Below, piece by piece: positions 25,836-34,193 of a DNA stretch of 42,985 nt. The first letter of the stretch is position 1, and the number at the start of each line of letters is the position of its first letter. The notes beneath the pieces are model-generated. The model saw only the letters and a program-made list of their open reading frames with translations, did not search any database and had not been told where the DNA came from. The stretch is from Deltaproteobacteria bacterium (lineage in GTDB: Bacteria > Desulfobacterota > GWC2-55-46 > UBA9637): contig JACPZB010000081.1 in assembly GCA_016195725.1 (NCBI GenBank), positions 1-42,985 of the forward strand, given 5' to 3'. A program made the position numbers and the translations under genes.

Positions 25836-26377
25836 TTTTCTCTTAATTCGTGGATTTGTTTCTGCAGGGTCTTAATGGACTCTTTTACATCTTCAGGATT
25901 GTATTGTCCTTTTTCTAATCTTTTTATTAAATCACTCATTTGAATAGACAGGGCGCTGTGGAGCTTGCTGTAGTCCTTGCTCATGTTCTCAAAGTTTTCT
26001 ATAAATTCATTGACATAGGCGACAAAGTTTCTGACATGAAGATCATCCTTTGTCCTTATGGTGAGCCTTTTATCCAATTCCCCGTTAGCAACGGTCTTCA
26101 TTTCATATTCAAGCCTCTTGAACGGTCCTACAAATCTGTGGGCAAAAAAGATGGCCAGAAACGCAACAATCGCAATATAGCCGATTACAAGGAAGATAGT
26201 CAAGGAAGGTGTTGTAAAACCAAGATATGAATTTAATGCTGCCGATACTGACTGCAGAAATGTCCCTCCTAAAAGCGCCAATACTACAAGAAGGGCTATG
26301 GTAATCTGTAGTTCTCTTGCTACGAAATAATTCTGCCTGGTCTTTTTCCCAGTTTTTATTGGGAAGGGTTTGTCCAT
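25829..26377 (-). CDS. Membrane protein with a HAMP-like domain
   Basis: Two TM segments, then FVGPFKRLEYEMKTVANGELDKRLTIRTKDDL. Confidence 0.75.
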   Translation of the reverse strand: MDKPFPIKTGKKTRQNYFVARELQITIALLVVLALLGGTFLQSVSAALNSYLGFTTPSLTIFLVIGYIAIVAFLAIFFAHRFVGPFKRLEYEMKTVANGELDKRLTIRTKDDLHVRNFVAYVNEFIENFENMSKDYSKLHSALSIQMSDLIKRLEKGQYNPEDVKESIKTLQKQIHELREKW

Positions 26378-26557
26378 AAGTCATAAAGATATATTTTTTA
26401 AAAATCTTTGTCAAGGAATTGTATGAGTTGAATTTAAAGTCAAAGATGGTATTATTAACAACTGTCTATGTGGGAGATGGGGAAGCATCCCCATCTTTTG
26501 TTGCCCTTAAGCGTGGTTTTGTAAAAAGTGATAACCTTTTAAAACTCAAGAGGCATT

Positions 26558-27337
26558 TTGATGAAGATAACTGTGTTAGGCTGCGGAACATCTACGGGCG
26601 TTCCTGTTATTGGCTGCAAATGCAATATCTGCATATCAAAGGATATTAAGAACAAAAGGATGCGTTCATCTCTGTTTGTAACCACAAATCATAAGAATAT
26701 CATTATAGACACATCTACAGATCTGAGGCAGCAGGCCTTGGTTTACGGTATAGAGCGTATTGATGCTGTTCTTTATACCCATCCGCATGCAGACCATATA
26801 CACGGTATTGATGAACTCAGAAGTTTCAATATGATTCAGAAAAAGCCGATTCCATGCTATGGCAGTGAATTTACAATGAACCGCATAAGATATATGTTTG
26901 ATTATATCTTTACAACAGATGCTAATGACGGATGGAAGCCTGAGCTTGAAACCTTTCTGATTTCAGCGCCCTTTGACCTTTTTGGATTATTTATTCAGCC
27001 GGTAAATGTCTATCACGGCAAGATGGAGATATTTGGGTACAAGATCGGCAGGCTTGCATACATAACAGACTGCAGTCAGATTCCGGATAATTCCAAGAAG
27101 ATGCTTGATAATCTTGATGTGCTGATATTGGGCGCCCTTCGCCATAAGCCGCATCCAACGCACTTAAGTATAGAAGGGGCGCTCCAGATTGGAGCAGAAC
27201 TAAAACCTAAAAGGGTTATCCTTACCCATCTCAGCCATAATCTTGATTATGCGGAAACAAACAAATCTCTGCCCAAAGGCTTTGAACTGGCATATGATGG
27301 GATGGAGATTGAGATAGAGATTAACGACAGGCAATAG
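26558..27337 (+). CDS. MBL-fold metallo-hydrolase (PhnP-like)
   Basis: VLGCGTSTGVPVIGCKCNICIS, LYTHPHADHIHGIDELR, HGKMEIFGYKIGRLAYITDCSQIP, RVILTHLSHNLDY. Confidence 0.9.
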   Translation: MMKITVLGCGTSTGVPVIGCKCNICISKDIKNKRMRSSLFVTTNHKNIIIDTSTDLRQQALVYGIERIDAVLYTHPHADHIHGIDELRSFNMIQKKPIPCYGSEFTMNRIRYMFDYIFTTDANDGWKPELETFLISAPFDLFGLFIQPVNVYHGKMEIFGYKIGRLAYITDCSQIPDNSKKMLDNLDVLILGALRHKPHPTHLSIEGALQIGAELKPKRVILTHLSHNLDYAETNKSLPKGFELAYDGMEIEIEINDRQ

Positions 27338-27384
27338 GCAATTGGCAAGAGGCAATAGTTACAATCAAGAACCCATTGCCTATA
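27329..27384. repeat. Heptamer array over the MBL gene 3' end
   Basis: aggcaat aggcaat tggcaag aggcaat (27329-27356) opposite attgcctatagcccatagcct. Confidence 0.85.
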
Positions 27385-27401
27385 GCCCATAGCCTGATTT
27401 T

Positions 27402-28349
27402 CTACCTTATTATCCTTGTTCCAGCCCCTCCCTCCATCGCTGATTCTAAAAATTCCGGCATTGTTATGACCACCTCTTTGCCCCCTGCCTCCAGAAACTC
27501 AATAGCTGCCTCCATCTTCGGTCTCATGCTTCCGGGTGCAAATTCACCGGCAGCGAGATATTTTTTGGCTTCCAAAACTGCCAGCCTGTCTAATCCGATT
27601 TGATTCGGTTTGCCGAAATTTATATAAACCCTGTCAATTGATGTCAGGTCTATAAAAGTTTCCGCCTTTATTTCACCGGCCAACACAGCGGTTGCCAAAT
27701 CTTTATCTATCACTGCATCTATGCCCTTTAAACTGCTGTCCTGTAATTCCACTACCGGAGCTCCTCCGCCGCCTGCAGCAATCACAAGCACATCATTCAT
27801 CGCAAGTTTTTTTATAATACTTGCTTCAATAACCTTTAATGGTTTAGGAGAGGGGACAACCCTTCGGTAGCCCCTGTTGCTGTCCTCAACTATTGTCCAA
27901 CCTTTTGTCTGATGAATCTTTGCCGCCTCTTCCTTTGTGTAGAAAGGGCCTATTGGTTTCGTTGGGTTTAAAAATGCAGGGTCGTCTTTATCAACCACAA
28001 CCTGAGTAACAATCGTTGCCGCATCCCTTTGTATGTTGAGCTTCTTTAGCTGATTATAGAGAGTCTGCTGAATCATAAAACCTATGCCGCCCTCTGAATC
28101 TGCATTGCAGATATAAAGCGGCATCGGCGGGATTATATCTTTTGCAGCCTCATTTCTTATAACTATATTCCCGATTATCGGGCCGTTTCCGTGAGTTATA
28201 ACAATTTTTATGCCTTGCGCCGCCAATTTTGCAACATAAGACATACACATTTCCGCATGCTCAAACTGTTCATCAATTGTGCCTTTTTCACCCTTTCTGA
28301 TAAGGGTATTGCCGCCGATTGAGACTATAACTATCGGTTTGTCTCGCAT
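27402..28349 (-). CDS. arcC: Carbamate kinase
   Basis: IVSIGGNTLIRKGEKGTIDEQF, VITHGNGPIIGNIVIRNEAAK, VIAAGGGGAPVV, VIDKDLATAVLAGEIKAETFIDLTSIDRVYINFGKPNQ. Confidence 0.93.
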   Translation of the reverse strand: MRDKPIVIVSIGGNTLIRKGEKGTIDEQFEHAEMCMSYVAKLAAQGIKIVITHGNGPIIGNIVIRNEAAKDIIPPMPLYICNADSEGGIGFMIQQTLYNQLKKLNIQRDAATIVTQVVVDKDDPAFLNPTKPIGPFYTKEEAAKIHQTKGWTIVEDSNRGYRRVVPSPKPLKVIEASIIKKLAMNDVLVIAAGGGGAPVVELQDSSLKGIDAVIDKDLATAVLAGEIKAETFIDLTSIDRVYINFGKPNQIGLDRLAVLEAKKYLAAGEFAPGSMRPKMEAAIEFLEAGGKEVVITMPEFLESAMEGGAGTRIIR

Positions 28350-28426
28350 AGCCTGATAATACCTGCTTTCAAAATAGCTGTCAATGACCTATTGGCAGCG
28401 GTATTTCCATATTTTTAAAAACACCG

Positions 28427-28897
28427 ATGAATCGGCAACTACAGTATTTGAGCAAATTTGCGTTTGTCAAAAACCTCTATTTTTGCTATCTTTGCTTTAT
28501 GCTATTGCCCATAAGAATTTATTATGAGGATACTGACTGTGGCGGCGTGGTCTACTACGCCAACTACCTCAGATATTTTGAGCGCGGCAGGAGCGAGTTT
28601 CTGAGGGAGAGGAGAGTCTCGCTTACAGACTTTTATGAGAAAGGGATTCTCTTTGTTGTTACGAAGGTTGAAATAGAATATCTTTTTCCGGCAAGATACA
28701 ACGACCTTCTTCTTTTAGATACGCAACTGACCGACATATCAGGGGTAACTATGACCTTCAAACACAGCATGAAAAGAGAAGGCTCGGAAAAAGAACTGGT
28801 CAGAGGCACTGTTGTTCTTGCCTCTGTGGGTAAAGATGGACGGCCGATAAGGATGCCGGAGGAGATGAAGAGGGCGGTGGGGGGAGGAAACGCCTAA
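28427..28897 (+). CDS. ybgC: YbgC-family acyl-CoA thioesterase (start likely about 28499)
   Basis: RIYYEDTDCGGVVYYANYLRYFERGRSEFLRERRVSL: hotdog-fold YbgC signature. Confidence 0.9.
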   Translation: MNRQLQYLSKFAFVKNLYFCYLCFMLLPIRIYYEDTDCGGVVYYANYLRYFERGRSEFLRERRVSLTDFYEKGILFVVTKVEIEYLFPARYNDLLLLDTQLTDISGVTMTFKHSMKREGSEKELVRGTVVLASVGKDGRPIRMPEEMKRAVGGGNA

Positions 28898-28899
28898 AC

Positions 28900-29500
28900 T
28901 CGGCGGCGTAGTGAAATGGAGTCAGCTTTGAAATGTTAGAAAGACATTGCGCAATCGAGTCCAAATATTTCTTCGCATTTACGATATTAGCTTTGCGCTT
29001 ACTCTCTTTCAACCCGATGTTTTTTGACTGAAATATTTCACTAAAACGATGAAATCCTTGGCGATGTTTAAAACCATTATTGATTTCTCTTAATTCAATT
29101 GTACACATCCCATCCCGGCAAATCGTTATGACGAATATTGTAATGATGTTCGATTATTTCCCCTATTTTACCGATTGGCAGTTCCTACACTGGCTTGGGT
29201 GCTGTATCGTTATTTCCATTGCTCTGTTCAACTTGCCAAGATAATTCAGCCGCAGCATGAAGCACTGCTTCAGCCAATATATTTCATTAAATATAGAACG
29301 TGCAGTAAACTCTTCTCTGAACAAGGGGAAATCCATGGCTGCCTTATAATTGCCATAGTCCTCAAACGTGCCGTTTCTCAATTTCAGTCCATTCCAATTC
29401 TCTATCTTTCTCCAAGTGTGAAAGAAAGTCGCGTAGAAAGCGAAGTTGCATATGAATTGTCAAATCAAGCATAAATATTTCTTGCCCACTATTTATTTTT
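28900..29500 (-). pseudogene. Apparently decayed coding region of unknown family
   Basis: Minus-strand fragments MQLRFLRDFLSHLEKDRELEWTEIEKRHV / NGTFEDYGNYKAAMDFPLFREEFTARSIFNEIYWLKQCFMLRL / MCTIELREINNGFKHRQGFHRFSEIFQ in different frames; no intact long ORF. Confidence 0.35.
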
Positions 29501-29600
29501 ATACTTGATACAACTGTCACTATTATAATCAGACTACATGTGATGTCAAAGTAAGGGAAAGGCAGGGCAGAGGGAGCAGAGGGAGCTTCCAGCGCTTCTT

Positions 29601-30056
29601 TTAGTCCTTTCTGCTCCCCTTCTTGTAGCTTTCTATGAAACTTGCGATCTCTGAAATAAAACGCTCAATATCAGACAGATGATTTTTCAGTATGTCATAA
29701 AGCTCATGAGGAGTGACTTCATGGTAGAGATGAACCATCCTGTTCCTGTAACCTGCCATCTCAAGGAGCGTTGCAGCATATTCCTTGTCCACCACACCCC
29801 TTTCGCCAAGCTCAAGGGCTATCTTTTTATATTCAAGCTCTTTAAATCCGTAGCTCTTTGCGAGTATATGTCTGCCTATGTCAAAGGCCGCCTCTAAAGA
29901 GCGCCGCAAATAGCTCTCGGTTGCGGCAGGATTTCTTTTGTCCCTCAAAAATTCATTCTCAGGTGTCTGTGAAAGCCTTTTCAATTCAGAAAGAAACTCC
30001 TGAATAAGAGAAAGATTTCTTTCAATCTTATCTATGTGCAATCTCGAAATAACCAT
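29601..30056 (-). CDS. HepT-like HEPN toxin (DUF86-type)
   Basis: RNRMVHLYHEV (RX4H HEPN motif); partner of the upstream nucleotidyltransferase. Confidence 0.85.
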   Translation of the reverse strand: MVISRLHIDKIERNLSLIQEFLSELKRLSQTPENEFLRDKRNPAATESYLRRSLEAAFDIGRHILAKSYGFKELEYKKIALELGERGVVDKEYAATLLEMAGYRNRMVHLYHEVTPHELYDILKNHLSDIERFISEIASFIESYKKGSRKD

Positions 30057-30498
30057 CCTTTATTGCCTCTAAAAAATCCTTTTCAAATTCCCTCTTTTTG
30101 AATGACAGATCCGAAGCCATCTTCATTATCATCTCTTCATACTCGTTCAGAAAATCTTCGTCTCCGCAGTAGATAAGTTCACCGTTGATAGCCTCATACT
30201 GAAAGAGCGGGTCTGTCTCCTGAAGAAATACTAAATCTACAGCAAAGGGTTCAAACAGCATGGAAAGTTTCGCATAGATCTCACCGTAGACCTCAAATGG
30301 ACATTGAGGCAGCTTTTCGAAGACGATGCCGATGTCAAGGTCGGCTGTTTTATCAATACCCTGGCTCTTGCCGTCTAAGAAGGCAATTCCTGCATCTTTT
30401 TGGGAGCCAAAGAGGTATGCAAGCTTGACACGGCGGCTATTCAATACTGTTTTCAGGATTTCCCTTCGCATACGATCCTTTCTATGACAGAGTTGCAC
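30028..30498 (-). CDS. MntA-like minimal nucleotidyltransferase antitoxin
   Basis: LAYLFGSQKDAG...DKTADLDIGIVF (GS...DxD); overlaps the hepT-like gene by 29 nt. Confidence 0.85.
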   Translation of the reverse strand: MQLCHRKDRMRREILKTVLNSRRVKLAYLFGSQKDAGIAFLDGKSQGIDKTADLDIGIVFEKLPQCPFEVYGEIYAKLSMLFEPFAVDLVFLQETDPLFQYEAINGELIYCGDEDFLNEYEEMIMKMASDLSFKKREFEKDFLEAIKDGYFEIAHR

Positions 30499-30640
30499 AT
30501 AACACCCTTGTTGTATTTTGCTAAAGATTATTGCCCATATCTAAAATACAGTCAAGGGCAATTTAGACCGTGTCAAGTTGAAAACATTATGTTTTAAAAT
30601 TGCAAAACACTGTGCAGTATGGTATTTTTCAAACCTATGA

Positions 30641-30727
30641 ACCCCGTTAGACCTTTTTATATATTTATGATGACGGTGTGCCTGATATGCAAAAAGGGTT
30701 TGTCGGGGGTCGGAGGTCTAACGGGGT
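30641..30727 (+). promoter_or_regulatory. Inverted repeat that could sequester the nnr Shine-Dalgarno and start codon
   Basis: accccgttagacct (30641-30654) is the exact reverse complement of aggtctaacggggt (30714-30727), overlapping ggagg (30712-30716) and the GTG at 30726. Confidence 0.6.
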
Positions 30728-32312
30728 GAAGATTGTTGATTCAACCGCAATGAGGCGGCTTGATGAAACGGCCATAAAAAAATACGGCATCCCCGGGCTT
30801 GCGCTTATGGAAAATGCGGGAAGCGGTGTTGCCCGGATTATTGAGAGGGATTTTGGCAGTTTTAAAAACAAGAGGGTTTCCATCTTTGCAGGCAAGGGCA
30901 ATAATGGCGGCGACGGGTTTGTTGCGGCAAGGCATTTGAGCAATATGGGTTTTAAGGCTGCTGTTTATCTGCTTGCAAAAAAGTCGGATGTAAAGGGCGA
31001 TGCAAAGACAAATTTGAAGATATGGGAGAAGATGGGCGGCGAAATAAAAACGATTTTATCGGCAAAAGATATTGATAAAAATAAATCTGCGATAGTGCAT
31101 TCTGCCTTGATTGTGGACGCGATTTTTGGCACAGGGCTTTCATCGGATGTGAAAGGGATTCATAAAACTGCGATAGATTTTATAAACCGCATGAATAAGC
31201 CGGTTGTGGCGGTTGATGTTCCTTCCGGGCTTGACGCTTCAAACGGCAGGATTCTCGGCAGTTGCGTAAAGGCAATGGTTACGGCTACGATGGCAGTTCC
31301 CAAGATAGGGCTTTGCGTTTATCCGGGCGCGGATTATGCGGGAAGGGTTGAGACGATTGATATCGGAATGCCGCAGCAGTTTTTAGAAGGAGAAAAAATC
31401 AGGTGGGAGCTGCTTGATAAAGAGGGAATAAAAAAAATCTTAAGGCCACGGCAGGCCAGCAGCCATAAGGGGAGTTACGGCCATCTCTTTGTCCTTGCCG
31501 GTTCTGTTGGAAAGACAGGCGCTGCTGCAATGACCTGTCTCGGCGCAATGCGGGCGGGCGCCGGCCTTGTTACCCTCGGCATTCCAGAAAGCCTCAATCC
31601 GGTTATGGCAAGAAAGCTTACAGAGGTAATGACATTGCCTTTGCCAGAATCCCCCTTACATCCCCCTTTAGTAAAGGGGGAAAAAGGGGGATTTTCAGGG
31701 ATACTCGGCTATGAAGCGATTGAAAGCATAATGTCATTTATTAGGGATAAAAAAGTTATTGTCCTTGGTCCAGGACTTACAGCGCCAGAACCTGTAACGA
31801 GGCTTGTTATAAGACTTATATCTGAATCTAAAATACCTCTTGTCATTGATGCAGATGGTATAAATTGCTTGGCTGGTGATGTCAAGGTTTTGAAAAAGGC
31901 AAAAGCGCCTGTTGTTATTACGCCGCATCCCGGTGAAATGGCAAGACTTGTTGATTTAACTGTAAAAGATGTTCAGGCAGACAGGATTGGAATAGCAACA
32001 AAATTTGCAAAGGAAAATAAAGTTATTCTGGTATTGAAAGGCGCAAAAACGATTATCGCGGAGCCGTCCGGCAAGATTTTTATAAACCCAACAGGAAATC
32101 CCGGCATGGCAACCGCAGGAACAGGCGATGTGCTGGCAGGCATGATAGGCGGTTTTATAGCGCAGGGCTACAGCCAGCTTGATGCTGCGAATATGGCGGT
32201 GTATTTGCACGGCCTTGCAGGAGATGAGGTTGCGAAGAAAAAGGGACAGGTTGGAATGATGGCAACTGATATTATGAATATCTTACCCGCGGTGATAAAT
32301 TCTTTTATGTAG
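30726..32312 (+). CDS. nnr: Bifunctional NAD(P)H-hydrate epimerase / ADP-dependent dehydratase
   Basis: VKIVDSTAMRRLDETAIKKYGIPGLALMENAG, FAGKGNNGGDGFVAARHL, HKGSYGHLFVLAGSVGKTGAA, NPTGNPGMATAGTGDVLAGMIGG. The ORF track starts at 30678; GTG at 30726 preferred. Confidence 0.95.
   Translation: MKIVDSTAMRRLDETAIKKYGIPGLALMENAGSGVARIIERDFGSFKNKRVSIFAGKGNNGGDGFVAARHLSNMGFKAAVYLLAKKSDVKGDAKTNLKIWEKMGGEIKTILSAKDIDKNKSAIVHSALIVDAIFGTGLSSDVKGIHKTAIDFINRMNKPVVAVDVPSGLDASNGRILGSCVKAMVTATMAVPKIGLCVYPGADYAGRVETIDIGMPQQFLEGEKIRWELLDKEGIKKILRPRQASSHKGSYGHLFVLAGSVGKTGAAAMTCLGAMRAGAGLVTLGIPESLNPVMARKLTEVMTLPLPESPLHPPLVKGEKGGFSGILGYEAIESIMSFIRDKKVIVLGPGLTAPEPVTRLVIRLISESKIPLVIDADGINCLAGDVKVLKKAKAPVVITPHPGEMARLVDLTVKDVQADRIGIATKFAKENKVILVLKGAKTIIAEPSGKIFINPTGNPGMATAGTGDVLAGMIGGFIAQGYSQLDAANMAVYLHGLAGDEVAKKKGQVGMMATDIMNILPAVINSFM
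31648..31693. repeat. Nested palindromic element inside nnr, in frame
   Basis: cccccttt-agt-aaaggggg (31662-31680) nested in aatccccctt (31648-31657) / aagggggatt (31684-31693); encodes PESPLHPPLVKGEKGGF. Confidence 0.9.
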
Positions 32313-32408
32313 ATTGCCCATCCCCGATTAAAGCCTTCGGGGACATATTTATGGGCGTAGTTAAGAACGCCGATAAATCGGCAGACTACTTTTTAGAGAA
32401 GGAAAGAT

Positions 32409-32870
32409 GTGAAGGCCAGTGGTAAGATAGACAAGATAGATTCGAAATTTAAAATATTTTACACCTCATCCCCTGATGAGACCGTAGGGCTTGGCAGGAA
32501 GATAGGCGAGGGGCTTAAGGCAGGAGATGTGGTGGCTCTTGTCGGCGAGCTTGGCACAGGCAAGACCTTATTTACACAGGGGCTGGTGCAGGGGCTTGGT
32601 GTGAAGGGTTATGTTAAGAGCCCGTCATTTACAATAGTGAATAAGTACGATGGCAGGTTCCCTGTTTATCATCTTGACCTTTACCGCCTCGGTGATGTAA
32701 ATGAACTCTATGAGCTTGGGATAGAAGAATATCTTTACGGAGACGGAGTTTGCATAGTGGAATGGGCAGAAAAGGCATATTCTCTTTTGCCGGAGAAGCA
32801 TAGAATGATTAAGTTTTTTTATACAGGGGAAAGGACGCGGAAGATAGAGATTAAGCGACTGGATGAGTAG
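32409..32870 (+). CDS. tsaE: tRNA threonylcarbamoyladenosine biosynthesis ATPase TsaE
   Basis: VALVGELGTGKTLFTQGLVQGLGVKGYVKSPSFTIVNKYDG, FPVYHLDLYRL, CIVEWAEKA. Confidence 0.95.
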   Translation: MKASGKIDKIDSKFKIFYTSSPDETVGLGRKIGEGLKAGDVVALVGELGTGKTLFTQGLVQGLGVKGYVKSPSFTIVNKYDGRFPVYHLDLYRLGDVNELYELGIEEYLYGDGVCIVEWAEKAYSLLPEKHRMIKFFYTGERTRKIEIKRLDE

Positions 32871-32887
32871 TGGATTTGTTAAGAATT

Positions 32888-33574
32888 TTATTTCCCATGC
32901 GAAATTCTAATGATTTTTCCATTTTCCTTTAATATTTCTGCTTCAGCCACACCACCTACCCAGCCTTTTGGTAAAGAACCGGAAACAAACCATATACCGT
33001 TTTCTAAAATAGCATTATACGGTTTTTGTTTTTCGATTTCATTTTGACCATAGATGGGTATCCAAATGGCCACGGCAATTTTAATAGCCGTTTCTTTATC
33101 TGGAACATATCCTTCTTGAGGTTTAACGTTGTGTTCTTTAACGCGATTTAATAAAGCACTATTATAGATTTCTGCGTATTGTTTAGCTTTTTGAATTAAT
33201 TCTTTGTGTTTTTCAGATTCTATCGAATCGCTTGTTCCTTCAATCATTGATATACCATATTTATTGATGAGCGGATAATCATTTTCGTTTGTTCCTGGAA
33301 AGTATTGGGCGTATCCATATAGTCCAATAAAGCGAAAATCATCACGCCCGATATTTTTCGTTAAGTCTTGTTTTGGATTTTTGAGATTTAAAGTTCTCAA
33401 TTTATGCTCGAGGATTGCCTCTTGATTGCTGTTTGAATGAGCATTAAGAGCAAGTAATGCAAAAATTAATGATAAGACCAGCGGTATTAAGTTTTTCATT
33501 TTCATTCCTTTACTTTTCATAACATTTAATATCAGAACTTCCGCTTTCCCAGATTTATGGTCAGAATATAGCAC
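32888..33574 (-). CDS. Secreted protein with an NTF2-fold immunity-like C-terminal domain
   Basis: Signal peptide (MKNLIPLVLSLIFALLALNAHS); GYVPDKETAIKIAVAIWIPIYGQNEIEKQKPYNAILENGIWFVSGSLPKGWVGGVAEAEILKENGKIIRISHGK resembles the NTF2 fold immunity family. Confidence 0.7.
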   Translation of the reverse strand: MLYSDHKSGKAEVLILNVMKSKGMKMKNLIPLVLSLIFALLALNAHSNSNQEAILEHKLRTLNLKNPKQDLTKNIGRDDFRFIGLYGYAQYFPGTNENDYPLINKYGISMIEGTSDSIESEKHKELIQKAKQYAEIYNSALLNRVKEHNVKPQEGYVPDKETAIKIAVAIWIPIYGQNEIEKQKPYNAILENGIWFVSGSLPKGWVGGVAEAEILKENGKIIRISHGK

Positions 33575-33682
33575 ATCAGAAAGATTTTTTACAGAAAAAA
33601 CACATAAAAATCAATCTTTTCTCTTTAAATATTCTTCAAAATATGTTACCTATTTCTATCTATTGGAAGCTGGAGATGGGAT

Positions 33683-33943
33683 TTGGAAAAAAAGATTTTG
33701 GAAAAAATAATTAGCGGAATTTCCGATAAAAATATAAGATTTAATGAGTTGAGAAACACTCTCACAAGATTGGGTTTTGATGAAAGGATTAAGGGCAGCC
33801 ATCACATCTTTACCAAGAGCGGAGTAATGGAGATAGTAAACATTCAACCATTGAAAGATGGAAAGGCGAAACCTTATCAACTGAAGCAGGCAAGGAATAT
33901 AATTTTAAAGTATAAGCTTCACAAGGAGGTATGGGATGTTTAG
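33683..33943 (+). CDS. hicA: HicA-like mRNA interferase toxin
   Basis: 86 aa; RFNELRNTLTRLGFDERIKGSHHIFTKSGVMEIVNIQPLKDGKAKPYQLKQARNII; followed by a HicB-like gene. Confidence 0.8.
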   Translation: MEKKILEKIISGISDKNIRFNELRNTLTRLGFDERIKGSHHIFTKSGVMEIVNIQPLKDGKAKPYQLKQARNIILKYKLHKEVWDV

Positions 33944-34145
33944 ATATGAGATAATTATTTATTGGAGCGAGGAAGACAATACTTATATAGCTGAGGTGCC
34001 GGAGCTTCCTGGATGTATGGCTGATGGAGCAACTTATGAAGAGACATTGCATAATGTAGAAACTGTGATTGCAGAGTGGATAGAAACAGCAAAGGATATT
34101 GGGAGAGAAATACCGGTTCCCAAAGGAAAGTTGTTGTATGCGTGA
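33936..34145 (+). CDS. hicB: HicB-like antitoxin
   Basis: 69 aa; YWSEEDNTYIAEVPELPGCMADGATYEETLHNVETVIAEWIETAKDIGREIPVPKG. Confidence 0.88.
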   Translation: MFRYEIIIYWSEEDNTYIAEVPELPGCMADGATYEETLHNVETVIAEWIETAKDIGREIPVPKGKLLYA

Positions 34146-34193
34146 ACGGCTAATACTGTAAAAAAAGAATGATCGAGAACGGAGGTCTTTAGA

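Noticed and set aside
27402-28349. Arginine deiminase pathway locus
   Set aside because: Only carbamate kinase is present; no arcA or arcB is nearby, so no pathway claim is made.
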